Source of the DNA: DASQFI01 sp035633215
GTDB taxonomy: Bacteria; Acidobacteriota; Vicinamibacteria; Vicinamibacterales; SCN-69-37
DNA length: 64,000 nucleotides
Reading direction: 5' to 3'
NCBI GenBank assembly: GCA_035633215.1
Contig: DASQFI010000050.1
Location: 58,330 to 122,329 of the forward strand
A program made the position numbers and the translations under genes. How positions within the stretch are numbered: the first letter of the stretch is position 1; every line of letters begins with the position of its first letter. The notes under the pieces were generated by a model. That model did no database searches, was not told where the DNA came from, and was given only the letters and a program-made list of their open reading frames with translations. Below, in pieces: positions 25,346 through 33,462 of the stretch.

Positions 25346-27874
25346 CTACTCCGATCGCAGCGCCTTGGTCGGGTCGACCGATGCGGCGCGCAGGGCCGGC
25401 ACGATGGCGGCGGCGATAGCGCTACCGATCAGCACGAGCGTCGCGCCGCCGAGCACGATCGGATCGGCCCGCCCGACTTCATACAACTGGGTGGATAGCG
25501 CGCGTCCGGCGAGCAACGCGAGCGGCAGTCCGATGGCGAGCCCGGCTACGGTCTGAAAGACCGGTCCTCGCAGCACGGTCTTCATGATCGCGGGCCGGTC
25601 GGCGCCGAGCGCCATCCGGACGCCAATCTCCCGCGTGCGGCGAGCCACGCCGTAAGCCGTGACGCCGTAGAGGCCGATCGCGGCCAGCACGAGCGCCAGC
25701 GCGCCATATGCGGACGTCAGGCGCGACATGAGCCGCTCGAGCCGGAAGTTGAAGCCGACCTGATCGCTGAGCGAATTGACGCGGAGGATCGTGAGATTCG
25801 AGTCGATGGCGGCGATCGTGCGTCGAATCGCCGGCTCGAGGCCCGTCGCGCCGCGCGCGGATCGAATGACGACGGCCCGGAGCAGGGTGGATCGCGCCTG
25901 CACGCTGCGCTGGTCCGCCTCCTCATAGTTCACCAGCTGCATCGCGGGCAGGAGAATCATCGGCCGCGTCGGTTGGTTCGCGCCCGTGTACTTCACGTCC
26001 TCCGAGATACCCACGATCTCGTAGTCGCCGGCATGGCTCGCGTCGCCAATGCCCAGGCGCTGGCCGATCGGATCCACGTTCTCGAAAAACCGCCTGACGA
26101 AGGCCGCGTTGACGACCGCCACCCTTGCCGAGGTGGGCGTGTCTCGCTGGTCAATCGCGCGGCCCCGAATCACCCGCGTGCCGAGCGTCTCGAAGTAGTT
26201 GGGTCCGATGCGATTCCACGACGATCCGTCCTGCCGGGCGGGATCGACGGGGCGTCCGAGGATGCTGATCCCGGACGACCAGTTGTTGCCTTCCATCGGA
26301 CTGTAGAGCGCGTAGCTGACGCTCTCGATCCCCGGCACGCGCTGGAGCTGGTCCTGCAGCGACTGGTACAGCGCGCCCAGCCGCGGCTGATTGTCGGCAA
26401 TCGCGGGCGGATCGATCCGCACGACCACGCGGCGATCGGGATCGAATCCCAGCGGCTGCCGTTCCAGACGGCTGAGGCTGCTCGCCAGCAGCCCCGCGCT
26501 CGTCAGCAGCACCATCGACAGCGCGACCTGAACAATCACGAGCGATCGTCGCGGCACGAACGATCGCGAGACCGCGCTTCGGCCGACGCCGTGCAGCGCC
26601 GCGATCGGCAGCGTCCGTGACATCGCCCACGCCGGAGCGGCCGTGAAGACCACGCCCATGACGACCGCAAGTCCAAGCGCAAAGGCGAGCACCGGAACAG
26701 ACGGCGCGGCGTCGACCGGGACGTTCGTGGCGGTTGGGAAGGCAAGCGCGAGGAGCGCCCGTGTCGCGGCCGTGGACACCACCAGTCCGGCCAGCCCGCC
26801 GGCAATCGACAGCACAACGCCTTCCGTGAGCGCCTGCCGGACCAGCCGCCCCGACGTCGCGCCCAGCGCGACACGAAGCGCGGCCTGGCCGCGATCGGCG
26901 CGGGCCAGCAGCAGGTTGGCGAGGTTCGCCGCCGTGATGAGCAGCACCAGGCCGGAAGTGATGAAGAGCAGGTTGAGCGGCTGCGCGAAGCTGTATCGCA
27001 GGATCTCGACGCCGCCGCGCGCGGAAACCACCGGAATCCGTTGCTGCGCGATTTCCTCCCGCGCCTCCGGAGACAGAAACGCCTGCGCCGAAAGCCACTG
27101 CTGCAGCACGCCAGCGGCACGTGTTTCGATGCCCGCGGGCGCCGCGCCCGGCCCGATCCGGCCAATCGCGTACAGCCAGTGCGAGGCAGGACGATCGACG
27201 ATGGACGCCCCGCCGCGCAGCATGGGTTCCTGACCGATCGGAATCCAGAAGTCGGGCGGGTCCGGCCGGATCGTGTCGCCGAAGAAGCCTTCGGCCGCCA
27301 CGCCGATCGCCGTCATCGGCTTGCCCATCACGAAGAAGGTCGCGCCCACGATCCGTGGGTCGCGCGCGTAGCGCTCGGTCCAGACCTGATGGCTCATCAC
27401 GACCGCCGGCGGCGCGTCGGACCGGTCGTCGGCGTCCACCAGGAGCCGGCCGGCTGACGGTCGCACGCCGAACATCGTGAAGTAGTTGCCGCTCACGAAC
27501 TGCGCCGGGAACGAGTCCGGGACGGCATCGCCGTCGCGCCGGACGCCCAGGCGCACCGTCGTGGCCTGGAAGCCGGCCAGCGAGGAGAACTCGGGCAGGT
27601 TGTCGCGCAGGTGGACGTAGAGCGGATACGAGAAGAGCGAGAAGTCGCGTTGCAGCCCGCTGTTGACACAGCAGTTGTTGTTGTCGCCGAGCCGATAGAG
27701 CTCGCCGCCGCGCTCGACCGGCAGGCGCTGCAGCATGAGCGCGTGCGTGAGCGTGAACATCGTGGTGTTGGCGCCGAGCCCGAGCGCGAGCATCAGCACG
27801 GCCACCGACGTGAAGCCCGGCTGTTTCCACAGCCTTCGTCCGGCGATCCGGAGATCTTCGATCAGGCTTCGCAT
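25346..27874 (-). CDS. ADOP/MacB-type ABC transporter permease
   Basis: An 842-residue permease of the acidobacterial duplicated orphan permease type. After a short cytoplasmic start (MRSLIEDLRIAGRRLWKQPG) come one helix (residues about 20-42), a large periplasmic MacB_PCD domain (about 50-250), three helices of a first FtsX block (about 280-410), a second periplasmic domain (about 440-680) and a final three-helix FtsX block that includes RTREIGVRMALGADR and ends PTKALRSE. The doubled core and length are hallmarks of the family. No ATPase gene is adjacent, as is usual for these orphans. Substrates are unknown; MacB-type proteins act by mechanotransmission on periplasmic cargo. Confidence 0.92.
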   Translation of the reverse strand: MRSLIEDLRIAGRRLWKQPGFTSVAVLMLALGLGANTTMFTLTHALMLQRLPVERGGELYRLGDNNNCCVNSGLQRDFSLFSYPLYVHLRDNLPEFSSLAGFQATTVRLGVRRDGDAVPDSFPAQFVSGNYFTMFGVRPSAGRLLVDADDRSDAPPAVVMSHQVWTERYARDPRIVGATFFVMGKPMTAIGVAAEGFFGDTIRPDPPDFWIPIGQEPMLRGGASIVDRPASHWLYAIGRIGPGAAPAGIETRAAGVLQQWLSAQAFLSPEAREEIAQQRIPVVSARGGVEILRYSFAQPLNLLFITSGLVLLITAANLANLLLARADRGQAALRVALGATSGRLVRQALTEGVVLSIAGGLAGLVVSTAATRALLALAFPTATNVPVDAAPSVPVLAFALGLAVVMGVVFTAAPAWAMSRTLPIAALHGVGRSAVSRSFVPRRSLVIVQVALSMVLLTSAGLLASSLSRLERQPLGFDPDRRVVVRIDPPAIADNQPRLGALYQSLQDQLQRVPGIESVSYALYSPMEGNNWSSGISILGRPVDPARQDGSSWNRIGPNYFETLGTRVIRGRAIDQRDTPTSARVAVVNAAFVRRFFENVDPIGQRLGIGDASHAGDYEIVGISEDVKYTGANQPTRPMILLPAMQLVNYEEADQRSVQARSTLLRAVVIRSARGATGLEPAIRRTIAAIDSNLTILRVNSLSDQVGFNFRLERLMSRLTSAYGALALVLAAIGLYGVTAYGVARRTREIGVRMALGADRPAIMKTVLRGPVFQTVAGLAIGLPLALLAGRALSTQLYEVGRADPIVLGGATLVLIGSAIAAAIVPALRAASVDPTKALRSE

Positions 27875-27961
27875 GCGCCTGCCTCCCGCTGCTTAGACGG
27901 GGAGGGGCGGGAAGGGTTGCCCGGCCCGCTACGGGGCTCGTCGTCCTGTTACCCTGATCGG

Positions 27962-28846
27962 ATGGCGCTCGATCACGAGATCGACCAGCTCTACCAGTTG
28001 CCGGCAGGAGAGTTCGTCGCGGCCCGGAACGCGCTGGCCAAACGCGCGGGTCCCGGCGCGGCGGCCATCAAGAATTTGCAGAAGCCGAATGCGCCCGCAT
28101 GGGCCGTCAATCAGCTGTACTGGACGCGCAGAAAGACGTTCGACCGGCTGATCGACGCGGCCAGGAACCTGCGCGCCGCGCACAGCCAGCTGCTCTCCGG
28201 CAAGCGCGCCGACGTCTCCGCCGCGGAGGCGTCGCACCGCGACGCGGTCAAGGCCGCCGCGACCGAGGTGCGCGACATCCTGAGCCAGGCGGGCGACCCG
28301 GCAACGGCCGCCACGATGACGGCGGTCAGCGACACGCTGCAGGCCATGCCGGGACCGGAGCGTCCTGGCCGCTTCGAGCGGCCGTTGAAGCCGCGCGGCT
28401 TCGAAGCGCTTGCGGGGCTGGTGCCGGGCGCGCTCGCCGCGTCGAAGCGCCTCGCCGAGATCGTGCCCATCGAGCGCGGCCGTCGCGCGGGTCGAGCGTC
28501 CGAAACCGAGAAGGAAACCGCCGCCGGCGGGGCGAAGGTGGCCGAGGCGGCCACTCGTCGCGCGCAAGCCGAGGCGAAACGGCAGGCCGAAGCCAAAAAG
28601 CGGGAAGCGGCGAAGCTCGAGGCGCAGGTGCGCGACGCTCGGGCGACCGAGCGGCAGGCGGAGGCCACGCTCGCGAAGACGCGCGACGCGCTCGCGCGCG
28701 CCGAGCGCGACAGCGAGCGACTGAAGAAGGAGCTTGACGCGATCGCCGGGAAGACGCAGGAATTGACCGATCAGATTCGCCGGCAGGAAGCGGCGGTTCG
28801 CCAGGCCTCGTCGGAACGCATGCGGTTGGAAGAACGGAGAAGCTGA
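27962..28846 (+). CDS. Uncharacterised protein with C-terminal coiled coil
   Basis: A 294-residue cytoplasmic-looking protein. The N-terminal half has a conserved stretch EIDQLYQLPAGEFVAARNALAKR and NLQKPNAPAWAVNQLYWTRR. This pattern is known in uncharacterised proteins of several phyla. Residues about 175-292 form a long Ala/Glu/Arg/Lys-rich coiled coil (EAKRQAEAKKREAAKLEAQV and onward). No enzyme motif is visible. It is followed after one base by a 39-codon membrane-peptide gene, so the two are probably co-transcribed. Confidence 0.6.
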   Translation: MALDHEIDQLYQLPAGEFVAARNALAKRAGPGAAAIKNLQKPNAPAWAVNQLYWTRRKTFDRLIDAARNLRAAHSQLLSGKRADVSAAEASHRDAVKAAATEVRDILSQAGDPATAATMTAVSDTLQAMPGPERPGRFERPLKPRGFEALAGLVPGALAASKRLAEIVPIERGRRAGRASETEKETAAGGAKVAEAATRRAQAEAKRQAEAKKREAAKLEAQVRDARATERQAEATLAKTRDALARAERDSERLKKELDAIAGKTQELTDQIRRQEAAVRQASSERMRLEERRS

Positions 28847-28847
28847 C

Positions 28848-28967
28848 ATGTTCCTGTCACCTCCGCCGCCCAGCGTCCACGCGATCATCGTCGTGACGTT
28901 GCTGCTGGCGGTCGTGTTTCCGGCGTGGGCGGCCTTCATCGATCACCACCGGCGCGTAATCGCTTGA
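28848..28967 (+). CDS. 39-residue single-span membrane peptide
   Basis: The ATG begins one base after the coiled-coil gene's stop. The peptide starts MFLSPPPPSVHAIIVVTLLL, continues as one hydrophobic span (about residues 12-31) and ends in a basic tail (DHHRRVIA). Proline-rich start, single span and tight coupling to the gene upstream suggest a real small membrane protein. I do not recognise its family. Confidence 0.5.
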   Translation: MFLSPPPPSVHAIIVVTLLLAVVFPAWAAFIDHHRRVIA

Positions 28968-29020
28968 TTCTTGAGGCCCCAGGCGGTACTGTCCGACCGG
29001 ACGGCCTCCCAGGAGCATTT

Positions 29021-29986
29021 ATGAAGAGAACAGCGTTGTTTACGTGCGCGACTTTCGTGCTGGCGAGTGCGCTGTCGGCTCAGCAGCAAGGCCAGCAGCA
29101 GCAAGGCCAGCAGCCACAGGGCCAGCGCCAGGGCGGCCGGGGCGGGACGCCCGATCCGCGAACGGCCGGCGGCGGTCAGTGCGCCAACAGCCCCTACAAC
29201 TGCATCGACACGCCGAATCCACTTCCAGCGCCGAACACGGTCTGGCTGGAAGAGATGACGTGGATGGACGTCCGTGATGCGATGAAAGCCGGCAAGACGA
29301 CGATGATCATCACGACCGGCGGCATCGAGCCGAACGGTCCGTGGCTCGCGCTCGGCAAGCACAACTACGTGCTGCGCGCCAACTGCGACGCGATCGCGAG
29401 GAAGCTCGGCAACGCGCTCTGCGCGCCCATCCTGCCGTTCGTGCCCGAGGGCGCCATCGAGCCGAAGAGCGGTCATATGACGACCGTCGGCACGATCAGC
29501 ATGCGTGAGGAGACGTTCCAGGCCATCCTCACGGACATGGTGCACAGCTTCAAGATGCACGGTTTTCAAAACATCATGTTGATCGGCGACAGCGGCGGGA
29601 ACACGCGCGGCATGGCCGCCGTCGCGACGAAGCTGAACACGGAGTGGAACGCCAGTCCGGTCGTCGCGCACATCCCCGAGTACTACGCGTACGGTGCCGT
29701 CTCGGACTACATCACAAAGCAGGGCCTGATCAAGGAAGGCCAGAGCGATGGGCTCCACGACGATCCGATCATCACGATGAACATGATGGTCGCCGATCCG
29801 AACAGCGTGCGCTGGGAGCAGCGCGTGAAGGCCGGCAAGGCGACGATCAACGGCGTGTCGATTGCCGACAAGGCGAAGGCGCTCGAGATCGGCAAGAAAA
29901 TCGTCGAGTTCCGTGCCGATGTGACTGCCACCAAGATCAAGGAAGCGATTGCGAACAAGGGCAAGACGGGCGGCGGGGGAGAGTAG
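29021..29986 (+). CDS. Exported creatininase-family protein with altered metal site
   Basis: A 321-residue protein with a signal peptide (MKRTALFTCATFVLASALSA) and a Gln/Gly-rich linker. A creatininase fold follows. The family motif, usually E-Q-H-G-P, reads GGIEPNGPWLALGKHNYV near residue 100. HMTTVGTISM and IMLIGDSGGNTRGM replace the typical His/Asp-rich segments (the usual GHGGN is GDSGGN). Several zinc/manganese ligands of true creatininases are therefore changed, so amidohydrolase activity is uncertain. ATG 29021 follows an AGGAG box. It is convergent with the aspartoacylase-like gene across repeat E3. Confidence 0.8.
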   Translation: MKRTALFTCATFVLASALSAQQQGQQQQGQQPQGQRQGGRGGTPDPRTAGGGQCANSPYNCIDTPNPLPAPNTVWLEEMTWMDVRDAMKAGKTTMIITTGGIEPNGPWLALGKHNYVLRANCDAIARKLGNALCAPILPFVPEGAIEPKSGHMTTVGTISMREETFQAILTDMVHSFKMHGFQNIMLIGDSGGNTRGMAAVATKLNTEWNASPVVAHIPEYYAYGAVSDYITKQGLIKEGQSDGLHDDPIITMNMMVADPNSVRWEQRVKAGKATINGVSIADKAKALEIGKKIVEFRADVTATKIKEAIANKGKTGGGGE

Positions 29987-29990
29987 AGAG

Positions 29991-30045
29991 TCAAAAGGCA
30001 AAAACAAGAAAGGCAGAAGCTTCTGCCTTTTGACTTCTGCCTTAT
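29991..30045. repeat. Repeat E3 between convergent genes (7-bp units)
   Basis: Units GTCAAAA, GGCAAAA and GGCAGAA on the left and inverse copies on the right meet in a perfect 20-bp palindrome AAGGCAGAAG/CTTCTGCCTT (30010-30029). The unit is the same as in repeat E1. The position suits a bidirectional terminator. Confidence 0.8.
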
Positions 30046-31070
30046 TTTCTTGCGCCAACCATCGCGACCGGCTCGCCCTTGCTGATAGGCGGCGTGCCGA
30101 TCACGTAGAGAATTTCGCCAGCGAACGGCGCCACGATCTCCTCAATCGTCCGGCCGTGGAAGTCGGTGATCCGGCCGATACGCGCGCCCTTGACCACGGT
30201 CTTCCCGTGTTCCACGAGGGGATAGAAGATTCCTGACACGCCGGCGCGCAGCACTTCGTTGCTCGCGATCCAGACCGGTGAGGCGACCGCGGCCGGCCCG
30301 GTCGCGCGCATGCCGAGGTGGCGCAGCAGTCCGGCCACGCCCCGCTCGACGAGCGCGATCGACGCGTCGTCCACGCGCGCCATTCCGCCCGTCTCCGTCG
30401 TGAGCGCTGGTTTGCCGCGCGTGATCGCCGTGTTCGACAGATACAGCGAGGCGGCCGGATCGACCGGACGCGCGCCGTCCACGACGATGTGATCCAGACC
30501 GAACGCGAGCGCCATCGCCTTACCCGCGTCGGCGACCTTCGGATCGCCGGTCGTGATCCAGTACGAATACGGACGCAGCGCTTCGTTCCCGTCGCCGCAA
30601 TGGAGGTCCACGACATGCGTCGCGCGCGCGATGAACTCGCGCGTCAGCGCTTCAGCGATCCGCTCCGACAGCGTGCCGTCCGCCTTGCCGGGAAAGACGC
30701 GGTTCAGGTTCTTGCCGTCGGCCGGCGAGTAATAGATCGTGCGGCCGAGGAAGGAGGGCATGTTCGCGACGTGCACCATCAGGACGGTGCCGCGAAGCGT
30801 CTTGGGATCGATCGCCGTGCGCACGCGCTGCAGCGCGATGATCGGGACGTACTCCATCCCATGCGTGCCCGCGACGAGCAGAAGTACCGGGCCCGACGAG
30901 GCGCCGTGAATGATCGTGAATGGGATCGCGGCGCCGGAATCGCCGGCGCGCGGCGCGACATCGATCGTCCCGCTCGCGACCGATCCGGGTGCGGCCGAGA
31001 CCGATCCGATCGCGAACGTAGGCTGGCTCGTGGCGGTCTGTGCGGCGAGGAGGAGTGCGATGGTCAGCAT
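30042..31070 (-). CDS. Succinylglutamate desuccinylase/aspartoacylase-family protein
   Basis: A 342-residue zinc carboxypeptidase-like protein with an N-terminal hydrophobic leader (MLTIALLLAAQTATS), so probably exported. Zinc ligands are visible as GTHGMEYVP (H and E of HxxE) near residue 68 and DLHCGD near residue 157. A C-terminal beta domain shows APFAGEILYVIGTPPISKGEP, as in AstE-like proteins. The family hydrolyses N-acyl amino acids or related amides; the substrate is unknown. The stop lies inside repeat E3. The gene may be co-transcribed with the DUF1080-like gene upstream, across a B hairpin. Confidence 0.85.
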   Translation of the reverse strand: MLTIALLLAAQTATSQPTFAIGSVSAAPGSVASGTIDVAPRAGDSGAAIPFTIIHGASSGPVLLLVAGTHGMEYVPIIALQRVRTAIDPKTLRGTVLMVHVANMPSFLGRTIYYSPADGKNLNRVFPGKADGTLSERIAEALTREFIARATHVVDLHCGDGNEALRPYSYWITTGDPKVADAGKAMALAFGLDHIVVDGARPVDPAASLYLSNTAITRGKPALTTETGGMARVDDASIALVERGVAGLLRHLGMRATGPAAVASPVWIASNEVLRAGVSGIFYPLVEHGKTVVKGARIGRITDFHGRTIEEIVAPFAGEILYVIGTPPISKGEPVAMVGARK

Positions 31071-31093
31071 GGCTGGGTAGTGTAAAGGGGAAG

Positions 31094-31145
31094 GACCTCG
31101 GGTTTCTTTTTTTGACAGAGAAAAGCAAAAAAGAAACCCGAGGTC
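31094..31145. repeat. Repeat B3 hairpin
   Basis: GACCTCGGGTTTCTTTTTT (31094-31112) pairs perfectly with 31127-31145 around a 14-base loop. Its 52-bp length and 19-bp stem equal those of B1, but the inner ten bases differ and remain complementary. It lies at the 3' end of the minus-strand gene at 31149. Confidence 0.88.
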
Positions 31146-31148
31146 TTC

Positions 31149-31796
31149 TCACTTCGTGGGCGCCAATCGATGTGTCAGATCGAGCCGGCTGACATGAATG
31201 TTGATGCCCTTGCCGACGCGAAGGCCGAACGGGCCGTCGGTGGCGAGCGAGGCGCGCGGGAGTTTCGTCACCACCGTGCCATTCGCGCTGAACGTCAACT
31301 CCGTCGTGCCAACCTCGACCTTGAACACGTTCTTGACCGCGTCCGGGCCCTTCTGCGGCGCCACGGCGCTCGCCGCCCAGTTGAAGACTGGCACGACGCC
31401 GGTCGCTTTGCGCTCGAGCACCGCGGCTTGTCCGTCGCGCCGCCCGACGAACGCCAGATACGTTCGCGGCGGCGCGTCGAGCGACTTGCCGCCCAGGAAC
31501 ACGCCGTACTCCTCCGTGCTGCTGTCGGGGAACAGGAACATCTCGGTCTCGACGACGAAGTTGCCGCGGCCCTGATAGTCGGGTTGATAGAGCAGGGCGC
31601 CGGGGCCCTGCGTGATGTGCCAGCCGGGCGGCATCGCGACGAAATACATCGCGTCCGGTTTCGCTTCGGCGGTTTCGATCACCTTGGCCGGCGCATCCGG
31701 AACCCACTTCCAGTCGCCCGGCGTCTTGAGCCCCTGACCGGCTCCCGGGGCGACGGCGGTCAAGGCCGCCATCACAATTGCTGCCCAGCGCATCAT
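31149..31796 (-). CDS. Secreted DUF1080/LamG-like protein
   Basis: A 215-residue protein with a signal peptide (MMRWAAIVMAALTAVAPGAG). A beta-sandwich-like domain follows: NFVVETEMFLFPDSSTEEYGVFLGG, TYLAFVGRRDGQAAVLERK, KVEVGTTELTFSANGTVV, GPFGLRVGKGINIHVS. This pattern matches the concanavalin-like domain of 3-keto-disaccharide hydrolase (DUF1080)-type proteins, which bind or act on carbohydrate. No catalytic residues can be assigned. It precedes the aspartoacylase-like gene on the same strand. Confidence 0.6.
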   Translation of the reverse strand: MMRWAAIVMAALTAVAPGAGQGLKTPGDWKWVPDAPAKVIETAEAKPDAMYFVAMPPGWHITQGPGALLYQPDYQGRGNFVVETEMFLFPDSSTEEYGVFLGGKSLDAPPRTYLAFVGRRDGQAAVLERKATGVVPVFNWAASAVAPQKGPDAVKNVFKVEVGTTELTFSANGTVVTKLPRASLATDGPFGLRVGKGINIHVSRLDLTHRLAPTK

Positions 31797-31917
31797 TTCC
31801 TCCTTCGCCTCCGATCGTCGAGGCTATGCTCTAGCGATCCTTTTCAGTTTTCAAGACGCCGTTCTTTTCGAGGAGTCGCCGGATACCATTTGTGGGCACT
31901 CTCGAGGAGGGGAGCCA

Positions 31918-32499
31918 ATGCGACGCTTGGGCCGAAAGCGAGAAGGGCGGGGAATTGCGCGGGAACGGTCGATGGTGGAAGCTGGCCTCGACGTTGCGTC
32001 ACCGGCCGACATGCATGTGCTGACCGATGACACCCGAGGACCTGGGACGCCCTTCCCCCCGACCCTGCTGTTCGTCCTGGGTCTCCTGGCCGCATGGTGG
32101 CTCCACCAGGCGCTGCCGTTTGTCATCGGGCCCGCGCCGCCGTTGGCCACCTGGATGCCCGGGGCCGGGGCGGTCATTCTCGCGGCGGGGACGGCGGTAT
32201 TTTGGTGGGGAATGTCGACGTTCGCCCGCGCGCGGACCGGCATCATGCTGCAGAGTCCGGCCAGCCGGCTCGTGACCGCGGGACCCTACCGATGGACGCG
32301 CAATCCGATGTACGTCGGATTCGTGGCGATGTACCTCGGGTTCGCTCTCATCATGAACAGCTTCTGGCCGCTGGCGCTCCTGCCAGCGGTGGTCCTCGCG
32401 CTCGAGCTGGTCGTCATCGCCCGCGAGGAGCGCTATCTTCGGACGGTTTTTGGGTCCGAGTACGAGGAGTACTGTCGAAGAGTGAAGAGGTGGATTTAA
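31918..32499 (+). CDS. ICMT/PEMT-like membrane methyltransferase (copy 1)
   Basis: A 193-residue membrane protein with four hydrophobic helices. The isoprenylcysteine-methyltransferase-type C terminus reads GPYRWTRNPMYVGFVAMYLG, then EERYLRTVFGSEYEEYCRRVKRW, including the RNPMY and EE motifs that bind S-adenosylmethionine. It would methylate a lipid or prenylated substrate at the membrane; the substrate is unknown. Start 31918 has an excellent AGGAGGGGA ribosome-binding site six bases upstream. Compared with the paralog at 32883 it has about 30 extra residues, so 32011 is an alternative. A B hairpin begins at the base after the stop. Confidence 0.82.
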   Translation: MRRLGRKREGRGIARERSMVEAGLDVASPADMHVLTDDTRGPGTPFPPTLLFVLGLLAAWWLHQALPFVIGPAPPLATWMPGAGAVILAAGTAVFWWGMSTFARARTGIMLQSPASRLVTAGPYRWTRNPMYVGFVAMYLGFALIMNSFWPLALLPAVVLALELVVIAREERYLRTVFGSEYEEYCRRVKRWI

Positions 32500-32565
32500 G
32501 ACCTCGGGTTTCGTTTTTGCTCTTCGAAAACGACACCCGAGGTCTTAAACGACACCCGAGGTCTT
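32500..32565. repeat. Repeat B4 hairpin with duplicated right arm
   Basis: GACCTCGGG with TTTCGTTTT (from 32500) pairs with 32527-32544 with one mismatch. The right arm (AAACGACACCCGAGGTCTT) is then repeated exactly in tandem (32528-32546 and 32547-32565, 19 bp each). The stop codon of the convergent DUF2277 gene and its last residues lie in the second arm. Confidence 0.88.
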
Positions 32566-32832
32566 GTCTCCAAACCTCTTCGCCGCTTCCTCGCGCGCCC
32601 GGGCCGCCACTTCCTCCCGGTTCCGCGCCGGCGCCTGCGTGACCAGCCCGTCGATGAGCTTCCGTGCGACGTCCGCGACTTCGTCGATCGCGCCGTCGAA
32701 GGCGGCTTCATTGGCCTTTGACGGCTTGTTGAACCCGCTCAATTTGCGGACGAACTGGAGCGACGCCGCGCGGATTTCCTCGTCGGTGGCCGGCGGATCG
32801 AAATTGAAGAGGGTGCGGATATTTCGGCACAT
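32545..32832 (-). CDS. DUF2277-family protein
   Basis: A 95-residue protein beginning MCRNIRTLFNFDPPATDEEI, the signature start of DUF2277, followed by ASLQFVRKLSGFNKPSKANE and a helical tail. The family is widespread and small, with no known biochemical role. The last residues (KTSGVV) and the stop are encoded by the duplicated arm of repeat B4, so the native end is altered. It is divergent from the second ICMT-like gene (50-bp gap) and convergent with the first. Confidence 0.88.
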   Translation of the reverse strand: MCRNIRTLFNFDPPATDEEIRAASLQFVRKLSGFNKPSKANEAAFDGAIDEVADVARKLIDGLVTQAPARNREEVAARAREEAAKRFGDKTSGVV

Positions 32833-32882
32833 ACCCTCATTCTACGAGCACCGGCCGGACGCTTTCGTACAATCCCAGAATC

Positions 32883-33356
32883 GTGGCTGACGCGCAGGGT
32901 CCGGGCGTCCGGTTTCCGCCGCCGTTTGTCTTCGTCGGCGGGTTTCTGGCCGGCTGGGTGCTCGACTTCGTGATTGGGTTCGAGATTGACGGCGAGCGCG
33001 CCGGAGTGACGCAAATCGGTCTCGGCGTGGCTGCCATGGCGATCGGCACCGCCGTGATGCTCTGGGGATTGGCGACGTTCGCGCGCGCCCGGACGCCGAT
33101 CATTCCCGATCGGCCGGCTCGTCAGCTCGTGAGCAACGGGCCGTACCGAATCTCGCGCAACCCGATGTATCTCGGCCTGACCTCGCTCTACACCGGTCTG
33201 GCGCTCGTTCTCAACATGGCCTGGCCGCTCGTGCTCCTGCCCTTCTTGCTGCTGATACTCACCGCTTCGGTGATCGTCCACGAAGAGCGCCACTTGCGCG
33301 AGGCGTTTGGCGCGACCTATGAGGACTACTGCCGGCGCGTCCGGCGCTGGATCTGA
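32883..33356 (+). CDS. ICMT/PEMT-like membrane methyltransferase (copy 2)
   Basis: A 157-residue protein with four helices and the same C-terminal signature as its neighbour (GPYRISRNPMYLGLTSLYTG; EERHLREAFGATYEDYCRRVRRW). It starts with GTG at 32883 (MADAQGPGVRFPPPFV), which aligns with the inner part of copy 1. The two genes are clear tandem paralogs, separated by the inverted DUF2277 gene. It is likely an S-adenosylmethionine-dependent methyltransferase acting on a membrane substrate, by family. Confidence 0.82.
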   Translation: MADAQGPGVRFPPPFVFVGGFLAGWVLDFVIGFEIDGERAGVTQIGLGVAAMAIGTAVMLWGLATFARARTPIIPDRPARQLVSNGPYRISRNPMYLGLTSLYTGLALVLNMAWPLVLLPFLLLILTASVIVHEERHLREAFGATYEDYCRRVRRWI

Positions 33357-33365
33357 CTGGAACGC

Positions 33366-33450
33366 CGCGGACTTGGAAACCAGTCCGCGCTACGACCGAC
33401 ATCCCTTCCGACGTAGCGCGGATTGCTCTCCAAATCCGCGAGGGCTGTGA
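33366..33450. repeat. Repeat D1 (GCGGATT/AATCCGC palindromes)
   Basis: Two small hairpins, GCGGACT/AGTCCGC and GCGGATT/AATCCGC, lie head to head around CGCTACGACCG and CGACGTAGCG. The same blocks occur at 40047-40110 and 48177-48251. It fills most of the 106-bp gap upstream of pilT. Confidence 0.75.
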
Positions 33451-33462
33451 ATCGAGAGTACG

